From Raphanus sativus (taxonomy: Eukaryota > Streptophyta > Magnoliopsida > Brassicales > Brassicaceae), in the NCBI RefSeq assembly GCF_000801105.2, contig NC_079518.1:21556800-21620799 (forward strand): 64,000 bases of DNA. The letters run 5' to 3'. Positions 43,893 through 56,827 of the stretch are shown one piece after another. Position 1 is the first letter of the stretch. Every line of letters starts with the position of its first letter. The translations under genes were made by a program, and so were the position numbers. Below the pieces are notes generated by a model. That model was not told the origin of the DNA and searched no databases. It was given only the letters and a program-made list of their open reading frames with translations.

Positions 43893-45100
43893 ATAAAAAC
43901 TAAACTTAACTATTAATACAGATTTGTGCTTAGCCCGAATATAAAGTCTAGTATATGTATAATGGTTAACCCGCTTTGACTTACAAAAAGTATTGTACAA
44001 TCTAGAAATTTTCTTCTGTATATTTTTTATTTATATTTTTAATTCTTGTCGTAACGCCATAATATGTAAATAATGATTTTGAAAATGTATAAAACACGTG
44101 TTGGAATGACTTCAGTTATGGGAAGGTTTCCTGCACCAGTGCGTTATGAATTCGAAATAGTTCGTGTAACAGTGCATTTGAATGAAACGTCTTTCAATTT
44201 GGATTTTGTCGGAACTTCTTGAAAACCCAGTACTTAAACTTTGGATTATAAAAAAAAAAGAAACACAGTATTTGATATTATGTCTGTCCCTGTTGGTAAG
44301 ACCCACTTGAACATAAATCGACTGTTACATTAGATTAGAACCATTGCATTCATTTTTTTATCACGTGTATCATTTAATTTTTAACTAGGGAAAGAGTGGA
44401 GAAGAACATCATATCTCTTATTTATTAACAGTGAATCAATTTAATATTTTTATCTTAAATTAATATTTTATTTACTTTCATCATATTATGCTGATGTGTC
44501 ACTCTTTCATTTTCTTTCACTTACATCTTCATTCTATTTATTTAAAACATTTTTTACCCTAGAACAATAATTTTTATTACCATTGGTACAACTTGTGCTT
44601 TAAAGCATTCACTCAGTAATAATATGCTCCATGCGCGGAGTGAATAAACTAAAAAAGATTCTAATTTTTAGTCTATAAATATTTGAAAAGTAAAAGTACG
44701 GATCACATATGTAACATTTTATATAATGACATATAAAGCTAAATTGACTATGTTTATATAAGGTAAATTAAATTTTGTAAAAAAGATTGTGTTATTGGTT
44801 AAGTGTAATCGAAGCTTTAGTCCCCGAAAGTAAATCTATTTAAATATTTGGAAATGTGTAATCGCATAATTATTTAAATATTTGGAAAGAATACAGCTTT
44901 GTATATTTAACCATAAAAATTTCAAATCTTAGGTGACTATCATATAGTCAAACAGCGTGTTTCATTTTTTTGTTTTATTTTAGCCCCTTAATTTCTATCC
45001 GTTAATACGCAGAACCCTCCGTCTACAGTGTTATGATTTATGGATGGAAACTATTAACCCAGAACGCTGCGTTTCATTTTTTATTGCACAAAACAACACG
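43893..45100. other. AT-rich intergenic DNA
   Basis: Only short chance frames on both strands; no recognised gene or repeat boundary. Confidence 0.5.
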
Positions 45101-45323
45101 TCTTTCTCCCGACGACACAGAGAGCCATGAAACTCAAAATCTCCAAATCGAAAAGTTAGGGTTTCAGCTATTCAGAGAGAAATCGAGTGGGTAAATGTGA
45201 ACGGTTTTGGTCATGTAGTGTACTAGGAAGATTGATTCGTCTCTGTCCGTCGACTGATCATTACTTGGATATTATTTACAGGGTGAAGACTGTGATAGTG
45301 TGGACGTAAGAGTCGTAACATCG

Positions 45324-45430
45324 ATGGATATGGCACCAGGAATACCTAGAAACTGCCAGTGTGGAGCTGCAAGCATTGTGTTAACATCAGCAATAAGTCG
45401 CAATCCATGAAGAAAATAAGATGTCATGTA
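45324..45430 (+). pseudogene. GRF-type zinc-finger fragment
   Basis: The frame MDMAPGIPRNCQCGAASIVL is the beginning of a GRF zinc finger as found in many short crucifer proteins (GIPRxCxCG...). The expected NPGRxFYxC continuation is broken by stops right after SRNP. A leader-like region with TTAGGGTTT lies upstream (45160). Confidence 0.5.
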
Positions 45431-45639
45431 TGAGTTATGTCTGTTTGATGGGTTTTTTGTAAGACAATTTCATTGCATTAGTAGTTATCGATTGTAACAT
45501 CCAAAAGACAAGTAGCAGAAACACTAACTGAAACATCAAACAACACCACTAAACCTATGTATTTCAACATCCAAAAAGATAATATTCTTCTTGCTATAAA
45601 AAAAACAGATACACTAGTACACCAGTGCAACACTGCTCT

Positions 45640-47900
45640 ACGTTTGGTCATTCGATTGGTTCTTCAGTGATTTTTTGTTTCTTGAATGGTCTTCCACGAG
45701 GTATGCTAGAGGTCTTAGGCACCCGGCTCGAGTTGACATTTACGCCTGTTGTTTCCGGTTTGTTGACAATTGCTACATGTCTAAACAATAAAATAAATCA
45801 ATCAGTTCATGTCACACAATAAAACAAGTGAAGGACGGTCTATACCATGACAAGGAATTAGTGGAACCGACTTTGCTGGTTTAGGCACCAGCTCTTGTGG
45901 ACATGTCCGTATGTTATGACCCGTTTGTAAGCAGTTGCTACATGTCTGCATCAGAAATGAATATTAATAAGGATGTATAAGAGAGTATATTTGTATTATA
46001 GAAGGATTACCACAATAGATTTTTGAGAATTTTGAGAGCTTTGAGAAGTCTGAGAAGCTGCCTAGGATGGATGTTCGACTCGGTCATTGTTCTTGGGTCT
46101 TCTTGGCATGATCCTATCTGGTGGAGGCATGATAACAATATCACTATGAGTTTTTCATAGCTCCATACCATTCACTGGAAACAGAAGTGAGCTGTAACAA
46201 AAGCTTCCATTTCTCGACAGGAAACCAATCCAAAACCACAGACTCTGGAAGCTTCGTCTCCTTATACTCAGCATACAAAGCACACATTATGTGACAGCAC
46301 GGAATACCACTCACATCGTACTCCCTGCAAGAACAACTAGTCCTATCTCGAACATGTACCACATACGTGTTTTTCCCATGATCTAATTCATAAAACCCTC
46401 TAACATTTGACATTGGTATACACCACTTCAAACTCTTTTTCTGATTCTCTATTATAGCCAAAGCCTAGGTGTAATACTGCTCGTTACACTTTCCATCTCT
46501 TTCAGCTTTATCAAATTACTTTCCATGATATGTCGTCTTATGTCTTCAAGCAATGCAACAGTCAGCTTTTCATGAGCTTCTTGCAGGACAACATTGTAAA
46601 TTTCACTGATGTTATTCTCAACAGAAGCAGACTTCGGAATATCACTAAAAATGCTCTGCAATTATTGTTAAAAATATTAACCAGATATCATATCAAAAAT
46701 TTTGAAAAAATAATTAGTAATCAAAAAGAATTTCCTTACCCAGACCAATTAGAACCAACAGTCTTCTTCAGTTCCTCATAAGCCTCAATTTAAATGGTCT
46801 TCATCATCTCAAGTTGTTTTTTGAACACTTGTTCATTATATGCACGTGCACATGCAAAGGTCTCATTTGCTTGTACCTTTTCTACAAGTTGGCGAATATG
46901 TATCTAGTACACATCCTATGTTCCGCATAAGGCAACATGTTTTTGATAGCATAAATTAACCCCTTTTGCTGATCTGATGAGAAGGCTACACCACTACCTT
47001 CTCCCAAGTCCAAATCTTCTCGCAACAGATCCATAAACCACTCCCAATATACTTTATTTTCCACTGGTACAACAGCCCATGCAATGATATACATAGCATC
47101 ATTTGGATCTCTTCCCAGAGCAGTCAGCAGTTGTCCTTTCATTCGACCTTTCAAGAATTTACCATCCAAATGGATCACTCTATGACATGATCACTAATGA
47201 TGTGTTTCATAATCTGTCTTGGACTTTGATATTTTGTCTTTGTTACCCGCAGACCATTCAGACGTAATCTCTGTATTATTTGCTCAGTCGAAAGTTTTGG
47301 ATTTGTCCTAAACTCATTGATAAAATCTGCAGCTATCTTCGGTTCGGTGTAGAGATCGACAACACCAACAGGAGAAAAGCTCTGGGATCCTTCCATTGAT
47401 CTCACTACCATTTTGTCAGAATGGCTGTTTATTAATGCATATAATCGCCACTTGAAACAATCTTGAACACAAACAGCTAATACTTTTTTTCCTCTCAGAC
47501 ATCTTAAAATGTATATTCACCTTCTCTCCCACAACATATTTCTATATTATCTCCCTACACTTCTCTTTTGAAACAAACTCCTGCCCTACAAAGAAGTCTA
47601 TCCTAGCGCCATCATCATCATCATCTAATCCATCGCTCTCCACATAATCATCACGATAAAAATCAAGATATGGGTCATCTTCTCTAACCACATACAGATT
47701 CAAGGATATTACCTCTACTGAACCTCTAATCATCTCTGTAACATCACTATCACCATACTATTCCTTACGATTCTCACCAACTACTCCATTTTGGAAGTAA
47801 GAAAATTTATTCATATTTTCTGAAAACCCAGCATCCATCACCATGTTTTTTACATCGCTACACTCGGCTCTTCGTAATCAATTCAAAGACATCTTGTCCG
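45640..47900 (-). pseudogene. MULE transposase with SWIM finger and zinc knuckle, decayed
   Basis: Minus-strand order: an acidic N-terminal stretch (47733-47542); a DNA-binding-like block (47411-47175, VDLYTEPKIAADFINEF, RLNGLRVTKTKY); a MULE catalytic block (47178-46882, MIHLDGKFLKGRMKGQLL with its aspartate, then AVVPVENKVYWEWFMDLL, FSSDQQKGLIYAI, YAEHRMCTRYIFANL); a helical block (46661-46452); a SWIM zinc finger (46461-46144, CSCREYDVSGIPCCHIMCALY); and after more breaks a zinc knuckle near 45955-45910 (CSNCLQTGHNIRTC) with a basic PRGRPFKKQK tail. At least four frame breaks or stops. Inverted ends were not identified. Confidence 0.85.
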
Positions 47901-48793
47901 ACCTCCATTGTACGATCCATCACCTTGATCCATACACCTCTTGATATAATAATTTGTGTCCTACACCTCTTGATATAATACTTTCACCGTTTTATGCTTT
48001 TCAAATACAATAACATGAATATTAAAAATGACCGAAACATAAAAAAGTATTAAAAATGAACGGCATAAGTAGCTTGCTCATAAACAAATTTACTTGCACT
48101 CACTATCTTAATACACAAACTAAAAACTTGCCATTGATTTATTGTCATATTTGTTGGTCTTTGCTGAACATAGTTCACTGGTCTTTTATAAACATATTAT
48201 ACTTGGCTAACATATTATATTGAAATATTTAAATCGTTGCTATGCCAAAAAGTTTACTTGCAGAAGTATCAATGTAATTGCGTTAGGAGATTACCATCTG
48301 AATCAGTATATTTATGCATCCTTATAGTTTGAGTTATTGTCAACGTAAAATTGTATTTAAATATCTGAATGATTTCCAGTACTTTAACACCAAAGATTCA
48401 ACATTTATATTGAATATCTAATTTTTAGCTTTGTCCTAATTACAACGATTTACTTGTAAAAAAATAATGGACGTAAATTGATTTGATATCTTAAATGGAA
48501 ATTCTTTATACAAATATTCAATGATTTTTTCCTATTTTAGTCACAAAACTTATGAAAAATTAAGTGTTAATTACTATTAAGAAATCTGATTTATATCTGA
48601 ATATATTTCTCATAAATAACTTATATATTCATTATTCACTATATAAGAGGTCCATTAATTGAAAATTCTCCATAAGCCCATATACATATAGAATTATTTA
48701 CAAAAAATTATATGTAAAACTAAATTATACATTTACATATTTACAATTACATAAAATAAACATTTTTCTAAATTATCTCATCATGTGCATAGC
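47901..48793. other. AT-rich intergenic DNA
   Basis: No coding-like frame; ends at the direct repeat flanking the next element. Confidence 0.5.
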
Positions 48794-48804
48794 ACATGTC
48801 ACTA

Positions 48805-49623
48805 GTCCTAGGCATTCAAGGTTCCAATTCGGTTTTCGTTTTTCTAGTTTATCAAAATCAACCCATTTCGGATTATTTGAAAGTTTGGTTCATGACCAGT
48901 TCAGGTTCTATCGGGTTCCGGTCGGGTTAGTAAATCTTCAAAGAACATGTACAACCCAATGTAATTTCGCATTCGGGTCCCAATCGGTTCTTCGGTTTTA
49001 AATATCTGATTTATACTTAATTTGTAACCAAAACATAAGTAAAATCGGTTTTATCGGGTTTCAAATACCAAATTTTTACTTTTTGTAACCAAACTATAAG
49101 TAAAATCGATTTAAAAATAAGAAAGAAACATCAACCCCGATCATTCAAAATCAAACGAAAGGGAAACATATTTACTGATGAAAAGAAAATCAAATAAATG
49201 AAAACATAAAACGAAAAACCATGTTCTCATTAAATGAGAAACATTTTTAATGAAAACAAAATCTAAATCTAAATACTTCAAGATTTAACAGCCACTTTTA
49301 ACCATCAACCTTCATGTAATAGAACACTCAACCTTCATGTAATAGATAAGTAGATATTCAATATATTTTAATGTATTAATACATATTAGAAATTGAGATC
49401 ATGTTTGATACAAAATCTTTTTGGGTTACGAATGTTTCGGGTTCTATCGGATATCCATTTAGATTTGGATTTGGTTCGGGTAATACCTATAACCCGAAAT
49501 ACCACAAAACAAAATCCATTCGGTATTTATGTCGGGTTCGGATCGGTTCGGATTCATTTTTATCTTACTTTACCGAGTAAGATGCGATTTGGATTTTCGG
49601 GTTTGGTTTATTTGCCGAGTCCT
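48805..49623. mobile_element. Non-autonomous DNA transposon, 819 bp
   Basis: Flanked by a perfect 11-bp direct repeat ACATGTCACTA (48794-48804 and 49624-49634). The ends are weakly inverted: CCTAGGCA on the left and, read inwards on the right, ACTCGGCAAATAAACC. Subterminal zones on both sides are rich in CGGGTT/CGGTTC motifs and the middle is AT-rich. No frame codes for a transposase. Long duplications of 9-11 bp point towards a Mutator-type enzyme, but the family is not identified. Confidence 0.65.
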
Positions 49624-49634
49624 ACATGTCACTA

Positions 49635-50403
49635 TCTGGTGTATTGAGTATTGATGAAAGAACAATAGGTATACATTTCGAAAAAATGAAAAATATATAC
49701 GTAGGAATATCAATGATGCGACAAGGAATAACAAAATGCGTCACGAGTGCATCACCATAAATACATGTAACCGAATTTGGGGTCATTTAGTCTAGTTCTC
49801 TGGTTTGTAATTACGGTTTATTTATTTTGTTAGCATAATGTTACAACAGCTCCAGCACTATCACTCGTGCAAGAGTAACCAAAGGAGGAGAAATTTTCTT
49901 TTGTTCCACTCTATCTCTCTCACTTGGTTGTGTTCAACATGAAAAAAAGAAATATAAAACAGGGACATATATTTGTTAACAAGGTTTATCCTATCTGTGT
50001 GATAGTGTGTATATTTGGAGCCAGATCGATATTGACAATTCACTAAAGAAAAAGAGTACAACTAAGTCTCAGAGGTCAACATACAATAATAGAGATAAAA
50101 GGAGCTCACGATGAACCAACTAAAAACTTTATTAAAGAAGAAACTAGGAGTCTTACAGTTTATACCGCACACACTTTTGTAACAACAAAGCCTCTACATC
50201 AACAAGAGAGTTTGCTTGTACTCTTTTTCTCATACTTTGGTCCAATGCATCAAACTCTACAGATTAACTAGCTTCCTCAACTCTAGGTTAGTTTAACCGA
50301 TATTGACCAGAAATCGAATCACCAAAATATATTTACATTTTCCACCTTAATTCAGTTTCCTTCTAATTTTCCGTTCTCTTCTTCACTTAGCAAATTGTAT
50401 TTA
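49635..50403. other. Intergenic DNA before the Copia insertion
   Basis: No recognised gene. It formed one continuous stretch with 55960 onward before the Copia element inserted at CTGCG. Confidence 0.5.
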
Positions 50404-50408
50404 CTGCG

Positions 50409-50881
50409 TGTGAAAGATATCGATCTATCTTAGCTTCTCTTCGTGGTATTGAATCGTTGACTCGTTCGTTGTTTCCCGTACAGGTTCGCGACTCCTCTAC
50501 GAGTTTGATCGAGATCGATTCGAGACTAAGCGAAAGAACTAAGAACGCAACGCAAGCACGAAGTTTTAGAGTTCCCTGTCAAACGACGAGATACGTCTCC
50601 TTCAGGGCGGCACCTGGTAATTCACTAGATCTCTTCTCTGTGTTTACAAGATGATCTCTCTCGCTTTCAAGCTCAAGATCAATCTACAACTTGTTATACA
50701 GATAAGATAAAGACGATGAGGTTGTTACATAGTAGTAATACTCTACGACGCACTACACCAAGTCTTCATTAAGCGATGGGCCTTCGCATCAAGTCTTTCC
50801 CGGCCCAGACTACTTCAACTTCTCATTTGGGTCACGGCCCAACAATCCTCATGCGCTGGATCAAGCTCCACACTTCTCACA
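50409..50881 (-). repeat. 3' LTR of Copia element
   Basis: 473 bp, TGTGAAAGATATCG to CTTCTCACA on the plus strand, with CTGCG to its left. Confidence 0.96.
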
Positions 50882-51122
50882 ATCTCCACCTTGGAGTCGA
50901 CTTCCTCCGCCGCATGACGAACCGTAGTCTCCACGAACCTTCATGGACTTGTTCGTGCTTATCGCTTGCCGCCCTGGATCTCTGGTTCTTTTGTCCTCAC
51001 TTCGAACCCTCCGACTTCAATCAATCGCCGATATCAGTCACCTCCGCCTCTCTGACTCCCGAGACGAATCTGCTTCTCAGTCGCTGTCTCAGTTCCAACA
51101 CCGACTGTGCTCCACCCTTTCA

Positions 51123-54100
51123 TCAAGCTTCCATGACGCCTAGCTTTGCTAAGCATCCTTCGAACTTCTCTTCAGGTAATACCTTTGTTAACATATCAGC
51201 AGGATTCACTGACGTGTGAATCTTCCGTAGCTCTACAATTCCATCTGCAATTATGTCTCTGATGAAATTGTACTTCGTCGCTATGTGCTTAGTCTTCTCT
51301 CGGTAGACAAAGTTTCTTGCTAGGTAGATAGCACTCTGAGAGTCGCAATGAACTTCTACTGCTCCACTGTTTAGCTTCAGCTCCTCACATATTCCTTTTA
51401 ACCAGATACCCTCTCGAACTGCATCTGACAGTGCCATGTATTCTGCTTCTGTAGTGGACAAAGCCACTACCTTCTGCAGCGACGACCTCCAGCTCACCGT
51501 GTTACCACCAACAGTATAAATGTATCCAGTGATAGACCTGCTGCAATCTCTGTCAGTAGCATAGTCCGAATCGCAGTACCCTCGAATCTTGAAGTCTTCT
51601 CCCTTTTTGAAAGATAAGTTCACCTTCAACGCTCCTCTAATATATCGCATTATCCATTTCACAGCTGACCAATGCTCCCTTCCAGGTTGACTCATGTAAC
51701 GACATCCCATTCCAACAGCGTAAGCAAGGTCCGGTCTGGAACCAACCATGGCATACATAAGGCTTCCCACCGCGCTTGAATAAGGTACATCCTCCATAGC
51801 TTTAGCTTCTTCTAGCTTCTTCTCCTTGGCAACTGCTTATAGCTTGAACTGCGAACCTAGAGGTGTACTGACTTGCTTGCAATCCCACATGCTGAACATC
51901 TTTAGAACTTTTGCAAGATATTCATTCTGTGATAGCGTTAGGGTGCCATTCTTCCTGTCTCGAATGATATCCATCCCTAGGATTCTTTGAGCTCTCCCTA
52001 GATCCTTCATCTCGAATTCAGCACTCAGCTGATCCTTAAGCCGCTGAATCCTCTCCAACTCCTTAGATGCTATAAGCATATCGTCCACATATAGTAGAAG
52101 ATACACCATGTCCTCCACGTCTGATCCTTTAAGATAGACGCAAGGATCGTACTCACTTCGTAGGAAACCCTGTTTCACCATAAACGTGTGAAACCTGTAG
52201 TTCCATTCTCGTGGTGACTGCTTCAGTCCATAGAGGGACTTTCTCAATAGGCACACCATCTTCTCCTTTCCTTTCTCTATGTACCCTTCTGGCTGTTCCA
52301 TGTAGACTCTCTCCTTTAGGACTCCATGTAGAAAGGCTGTTTTAACATCTAGTTGCTCCAACTCTAAGTCGTACTGAACCACCGACGCCAGTAACAAACG
52401 AATAGACACGTGTTTCACCACTGGTGCAAACACTTCGTTATAGTCTATGCCTTCCGTCTGAGCGTAGCCTTTCGCTACTAGCCTCCCCTTATGTCTCGGA
52501 TCCTCTACGCCTGGTATGCCTGGTTTGTATTTGTACAGCCATCTGCAGCCAATGACTTTACAATCCTTTGGTCTTTCAGCATAATCCATGTATGGTTCTT
52601 CCTCAAAGATGTCATCTCTTCGTCTGATGCATTCTTCCAAAGTTTTCTCTCTTTACTTTCCATAGCTTCCTTGTAGCTCTTAGGTTCCTCTACTTCCACA
52701 TCCTCTGCACTAGCCGGTGCATACGCTAAGAAATCCGCATCTTCAAACTTAGATGGTGGCCGAATCGTCCTTCTTTCTCTGTCTCTGGCTAACCAGTATG
52801 ATCCAATCTCGGTTTCTTCTGCTATTCCTGTTGCCACCTCCTCTGAGTCTGACTCCTGATTTTCACTTTCTGACTCGCTTCCTGTCAAAACTCCCTCTTC
52901 CTGATGATGCTCCGCACTGTCCTGTCCCGAAGAAACTCCACCTTCATTTGAAGGTTCATCATCGTAGAACTCCTCTAGATTGCTTCTGAATGTAACCGTC
53001 TTCTTAGGTGGTGAACTCTCCTTGCTTTCTGAACCACTCTTATCCTGTTGTATATCCTTGAACAATTTCGTTTCATCGAATATCACATCTTTGCTCACCA
53101 TAACCTTCTCTTCATCCAACAACCATACTCTGTAGCCCTTGACACCTTGTGCATATCCTAAGAAAATCCCCTTAGCTGCCCTAGGACTGGTCTTTTCTTT
53201 TACTTGATGCACGTACGCCACACAACCAAAACTCTTCAAGTGATCGTATCTCGGTTTTGAACCTGACCATCTCTCTTCAGGGATATCGAATGATATTGAT
53301 GCATTTGGTGACCTGTTGATGAGGTACACGGCAGTTGAGGCAGCCTCTGCCCAGTAGCTTCCATCCAACCCAGTCTCCACTAGCATGGACCTAACTTTAT
53401 CCATAATACTTCGATTCATCCTCTCTGAGATCCCGTTCTGCTGAGGTGTGTAGGAGCAGGTCTTGTGATGTTTAATCCCCGAGTCACTGCAGAGCTTGTC
53501 CATTTGTTGATTGCAGAACTCTAGCCCATTGTCAGTCCTCAGGAACTTGATCTTCCTTCCCTTTTGATTTTCCACCAATGCTTTCCACTCTGCAAAACAT
53601 CGAAACACTTCATCTTTAGTTTTCAAGAAATAAATCCAAACCTTTTTAGAATAATCATCTGTAAAGGTAAGGAAGTAATGAGCCCCTGTTAAGCTCGAAA
53701 CCGTATTAGGAGATCCCCAAAGATCTGTATGCACATATTCCAGCACTTCCTTTGAGAAATGCTTAGCTCTCTGGAACTTCTGCTTATGTGATTTTCCCAT
53801 TGCACATCCTTCACAAAAGCTGAGCGTTCCAATGTCTTTATCTCCTAAGTAGCCTTTTCTTGCCAGTAGTTGCATCGATCGTATGTTCATGTGAGCCAGC
53901 CTTGAGTGCCATTGCTTTGTTCTGTCAATCGAGTTGGTTGCAGAGTTGGCTTCTGCTCTCCTCACAGTTCCTTGAAGGTAGTACAAGCCGTTAATGTAGG
54001 TTCCTGTGATCACTTTCTTCTCTCCTTTGAAGAACTCTATCTTGTAGTCCTTGCCTCTGTAGCTACATCCTGAGCTTTCCAGTTGACCGTATGATATAAG

Positions 54101-55239
54101 ATTTCTCCCCATCTCTGGCACGAATCTTACATTCTTCAAGACTAGAACTGAGCCATCACTATTGTCTATAGTGATGCTCCCCATTCCTTTCACCATGCAG
54201 AACGTATTGTTTCCCATCATCACTTTATTTCCGTCTTGTTCCACAAAGTCTGTCAGCAGCTCTCTTCGTGGTGTGATGTGGAATGTGCAACCAGAGTCTA
54301 GTACCCACTCATTTTCAGAGACGTATAGACTTGCTGTTAGGACAAGAGACCTGGTAGATTTAGAGCCACGTTTGCTGAGTTCCCATTCTTAGGATGCTCA
54401 GAGTTCTGTTCGCTCTGGGCAATCTCTCTTCCAGTGTGTATCACTTCCACAAACCCAACACGTCTTGTCTGGCTTTCCATTTCCCTTTCCTCTTGACTTT
54501 GATCTTGCATGTCCTTTAGACCTGTTCTGCCATGGCTTTGAATTTCCACCTTCGTTTCTTCCTCTTGACCTTCCTCTTGACTCCGTGTAGAGGCCTTCAG
54601 ATTGCTTTGACTTAGTTGATATTCCCTTTTGCTTAAGCTCCACCTCCTTGGAGTAAGCTGATGCCATTACTTCGCTCACGGTAAGCGTGTCCTTCCCAGT
54701 GCCATACTGCAGTGTATGAACTAATGGTTCATAGACTGGCGGTAAGCTTGAGGTAGCTGAATCGCCTGGTCTTCATCTGATATGGTCACCTTGATGCTAG
54801 CTAGATCATCAATCAGCTTCAGAAACAAATCAAAATTTTCTTCCATCGATTTGTCCTCCTCCCTTTTGTAGCAGGAAAACTTCTTCTTGAGGTAGATCCT
54901 GTTTGGTAGCGACTTGGTTTGATAGTCCTTCTCCAATGCTTTCCACATGCTCAAGGCAGTCGTCTCGTGCATGATCTTCCTTAGAATCACGTCACTCAAG
55001 CATACGCTAAGTAGGCTTCTGACGCGTAGGTCCTTCTCTGCTTTCTTGACGTCCTTCTTTACGTCAACTTCGTCGTCATCATCCGCCTTTTGTCCATCAG
55101 ATGTTGACGTAGTTTCCTCCTTGAGGACCGATAGTAAGCCTTGAATCTCTAACTGAGCCAGCATCTTGAACTTCCATAAGCCGAAATCTCCCTTCCCATC
55201 GAACTTCTCGATCTCAAACTTTCCTCGCGTAGGATCCAT
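51123..55239 (-). pseudogene. Copia gag-pol polyprotein (few lesions)
   Basis: The start MDPTRGKFEIEKFDGKGDFG is at 55239. Gag runs to the zinc knuckle CWVCGSDTHWKRDC (about 54440). Protease has WVLDSGCTFHIT (about 54290). Integrase has the HHCC set (WHSRLAHMN ... CEGCAMGK), VHTDLWG, a TDDYSKKVWIYFLK stretch and RTDNGLEF. Reverse transcriptase (52640-51837) has KGRLVAKGYAQ, LDVKTAFLHG, QPEGYIEKG and the YVDDM active site. RNase H has YCDSDYA, ALSTTEAEYMAL and CDSQSA, and the end is NPADMLTK...LGVMEA. Lesions: frame shifts near 54760, in the gag/protease join near 54370, near 52580, and an in-frame TAA at about 51837-51839. The features recall the Tork/Tnt1 branch, which is not certain. Confidence 0.93.
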
Positions 55240-55465
55240 CTTCTCGATGACCCTCGCTTGCGTGTACCTGTTACCTGCAGATAACACACGCAATCACCAG
55301 TACACTTGTATACATTCCAAGACTGTGATCTTAAAACTAGTATCTCAAACTTGTTATAAGATCTGATTCTTAGAGATAAGAGTACTTCCTTTGTAGATCA
55401 AGTAGATCCGTATGATTGCTTCACTTGCTTGCAACGATCCGATCGAATCACTCCTTGTTTGAACC

Positions 55466-55480
55466 TGACTCTGATACCGA
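55466..55480 (-). promoter_or_regulatory. Copia primer-binding site
   Basis: On the minus strand CGGTATCAGAGTCAGG starts about two bases after the LTR end CACA; it is close to the initiator tRNA-Met complement. Confidence 0.85.
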
Positions 55481-55481
55481 T

Positions 55482-55954
55482 TGTGAAAGATATCGATCTA
55501 TCTTAGCTTCTCTTCGTGGTATTGAATCGTTGACTCGTTCGTTGTTTCCCGTACAGGTTCGCGACTCCTCTACGAGTTTGATCGAGATCGATTCGAGACT
55601 AAGCGAAAGAACTAAGAACGCAATGCAAGCACGAAGTTTTAGAGTTTCTTGTCAAACGACGAGGTACGTCTCCTTCAGAGCGGCACCTGGTAATTCACTA
55701 GATCTCTTCTCTGTGTTTACAAGATGAGCTCTCTCGCTTTCAAGCTCAAGATCAATCTACAACTTGTTATACAGATAAGATAAAGACGATGAGGTTGTTA
55801 CAGAGTAGTAATACTCTACGACGCACTACACCAAGTCTTCATTAAGCAATGGGCCTTCGCATCAAGTCTTTCCTAGCCCAGACTACTTCAACTTCTCATT
55901 TGGGTCACGGCCCAACAATCCTCATGCACTGGATCGAGCTCCACACTTCTCACA
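55482..55954 (-). repeat. 5' LTR of Copia element
   Basis: 473 bp; differs from 50409-50881 at 12 sites by eye. Confidence 0.96.
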
Positions 55955-55959
55955 CTGCG

Positions 55960-56820
55960 GATATAACATCTGACATTAGATGAACTTCATCTTAACATAC
56001 CCAGCTTTAGAAAACCTTCAAACATGAAAATCTTTTGAACCATGCTTCAATCTTCAGACCCGGTCCTGAAGTTTTATGGACTGGAAGATAGAAAAACATT
56101 TTGGGCTACTAGTAAATATCTCTATTTTTTTTTAACAAGTTATTAAATGTACGAAAGTAAGTTCGAACGCACATATACTGGAGATGTGCGAGCACTAATC
56201 TCGTAACTAGAATTCTTGTTTGTTCTTTAGGCGCTTTAGGTGTTATGTTTTTTTTCATGTTAAGAGTTAAATTATGTCCGAGTCTTTGAACTTGGTTTAG
56301 CCTCTCATACTTAATGAATGACTCACATGTTATTTACCTTTCTTTCTTCTTCATTTCAGATGAGTCTGTACTATCGGCCATTTTCATCTGAACTTTATTT
56401 GGAGTTTATGATGATGTGGAGATCAGTTATGAGATATTCTTGGTGATACCGTTTTCTAGAGAGGATGAAACGGTTTTACAACTTTTTTTCCATATACACC
56501 ATCTTGTTTCAATTGTTATTTTCACTTCTATTTCTATCAGTACTTCCATGTATAATTCAAAATTCTATATAACAATACTTCTCTTTATGTCAAATCGAAA
56601 CCATAGATAAAGCACATGTATTCACCGCTAGAAGTAGTGATTTGTTCGGTTTTATGAGGAGATGTAGGTGCGGTTTTGATTGTAACGTCTGTGAATTTCA
56701 TCTCAATGGAAGTACACGTGTCCATATTTGTAATAGTTTCCCCAAAAAGAAGACAAAAATCTTTAAAGTGTCCACCGAAACAGAAAGCATAAATAGCGGG
56801 AGAGAAGCAAAGCTTCAGCA
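55960..56820 (+). promoter_or_regulatory. Upstream region of the WAT1-like gene
   Basis: No supported gene. A CACGTG G-box at 56715-56720 lies about 145 bp before the start codon. The Copia insertion sits about 900 bp upstream of that codon, so it may separate distal promoter elements from the gene. Confidence 0.4.
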
Positions 56821-56827
56821 TATAAAA
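56821..56827 (+). promoter_or_regulatory. Candidate TATA box of WAT1-like gene
   Basis: TATAAAA only 34 bases before the ATG at 56861, leaving a very short leader. Confidence 0.45.

Larger units (their letters stand above)
50409..55954 (-). mobile_element. Full-length Copia retrotransposon
   Basis: Identical-length LTRs (473 bp each: 50409-50881 and 55482-55954), both TG...CA, flanked by a perfect 5-bp duplication CTGCG (50404-50408 and 55955-55959). On the minus strand a tRNA-Met-type primer-binding site follows the 5' LTR and the tract CCAAGGTGGAGAT precedes the 3' LTR. The gag-protease-integrase-RT-RNase H order is Copia. By eye there are 12 LTR differences (about 2.5%), nearly all transitions. 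The polyprotein carries a few breaks, so it is recent but no longer autonomous. Confidence 0.96.

Noticed and set aside
45625..45822. Plus-strand 65-codon protein
   Set aside because: Antisense of the basic tail and zinc-knuckle region of the minus-strand MULE transposase.
52753..52989. Serine/leucine-rich plus-strand frame within the Copia element
   Set aside because: Reverse reading of the acidic linker between integrase and reverse transcriptase.
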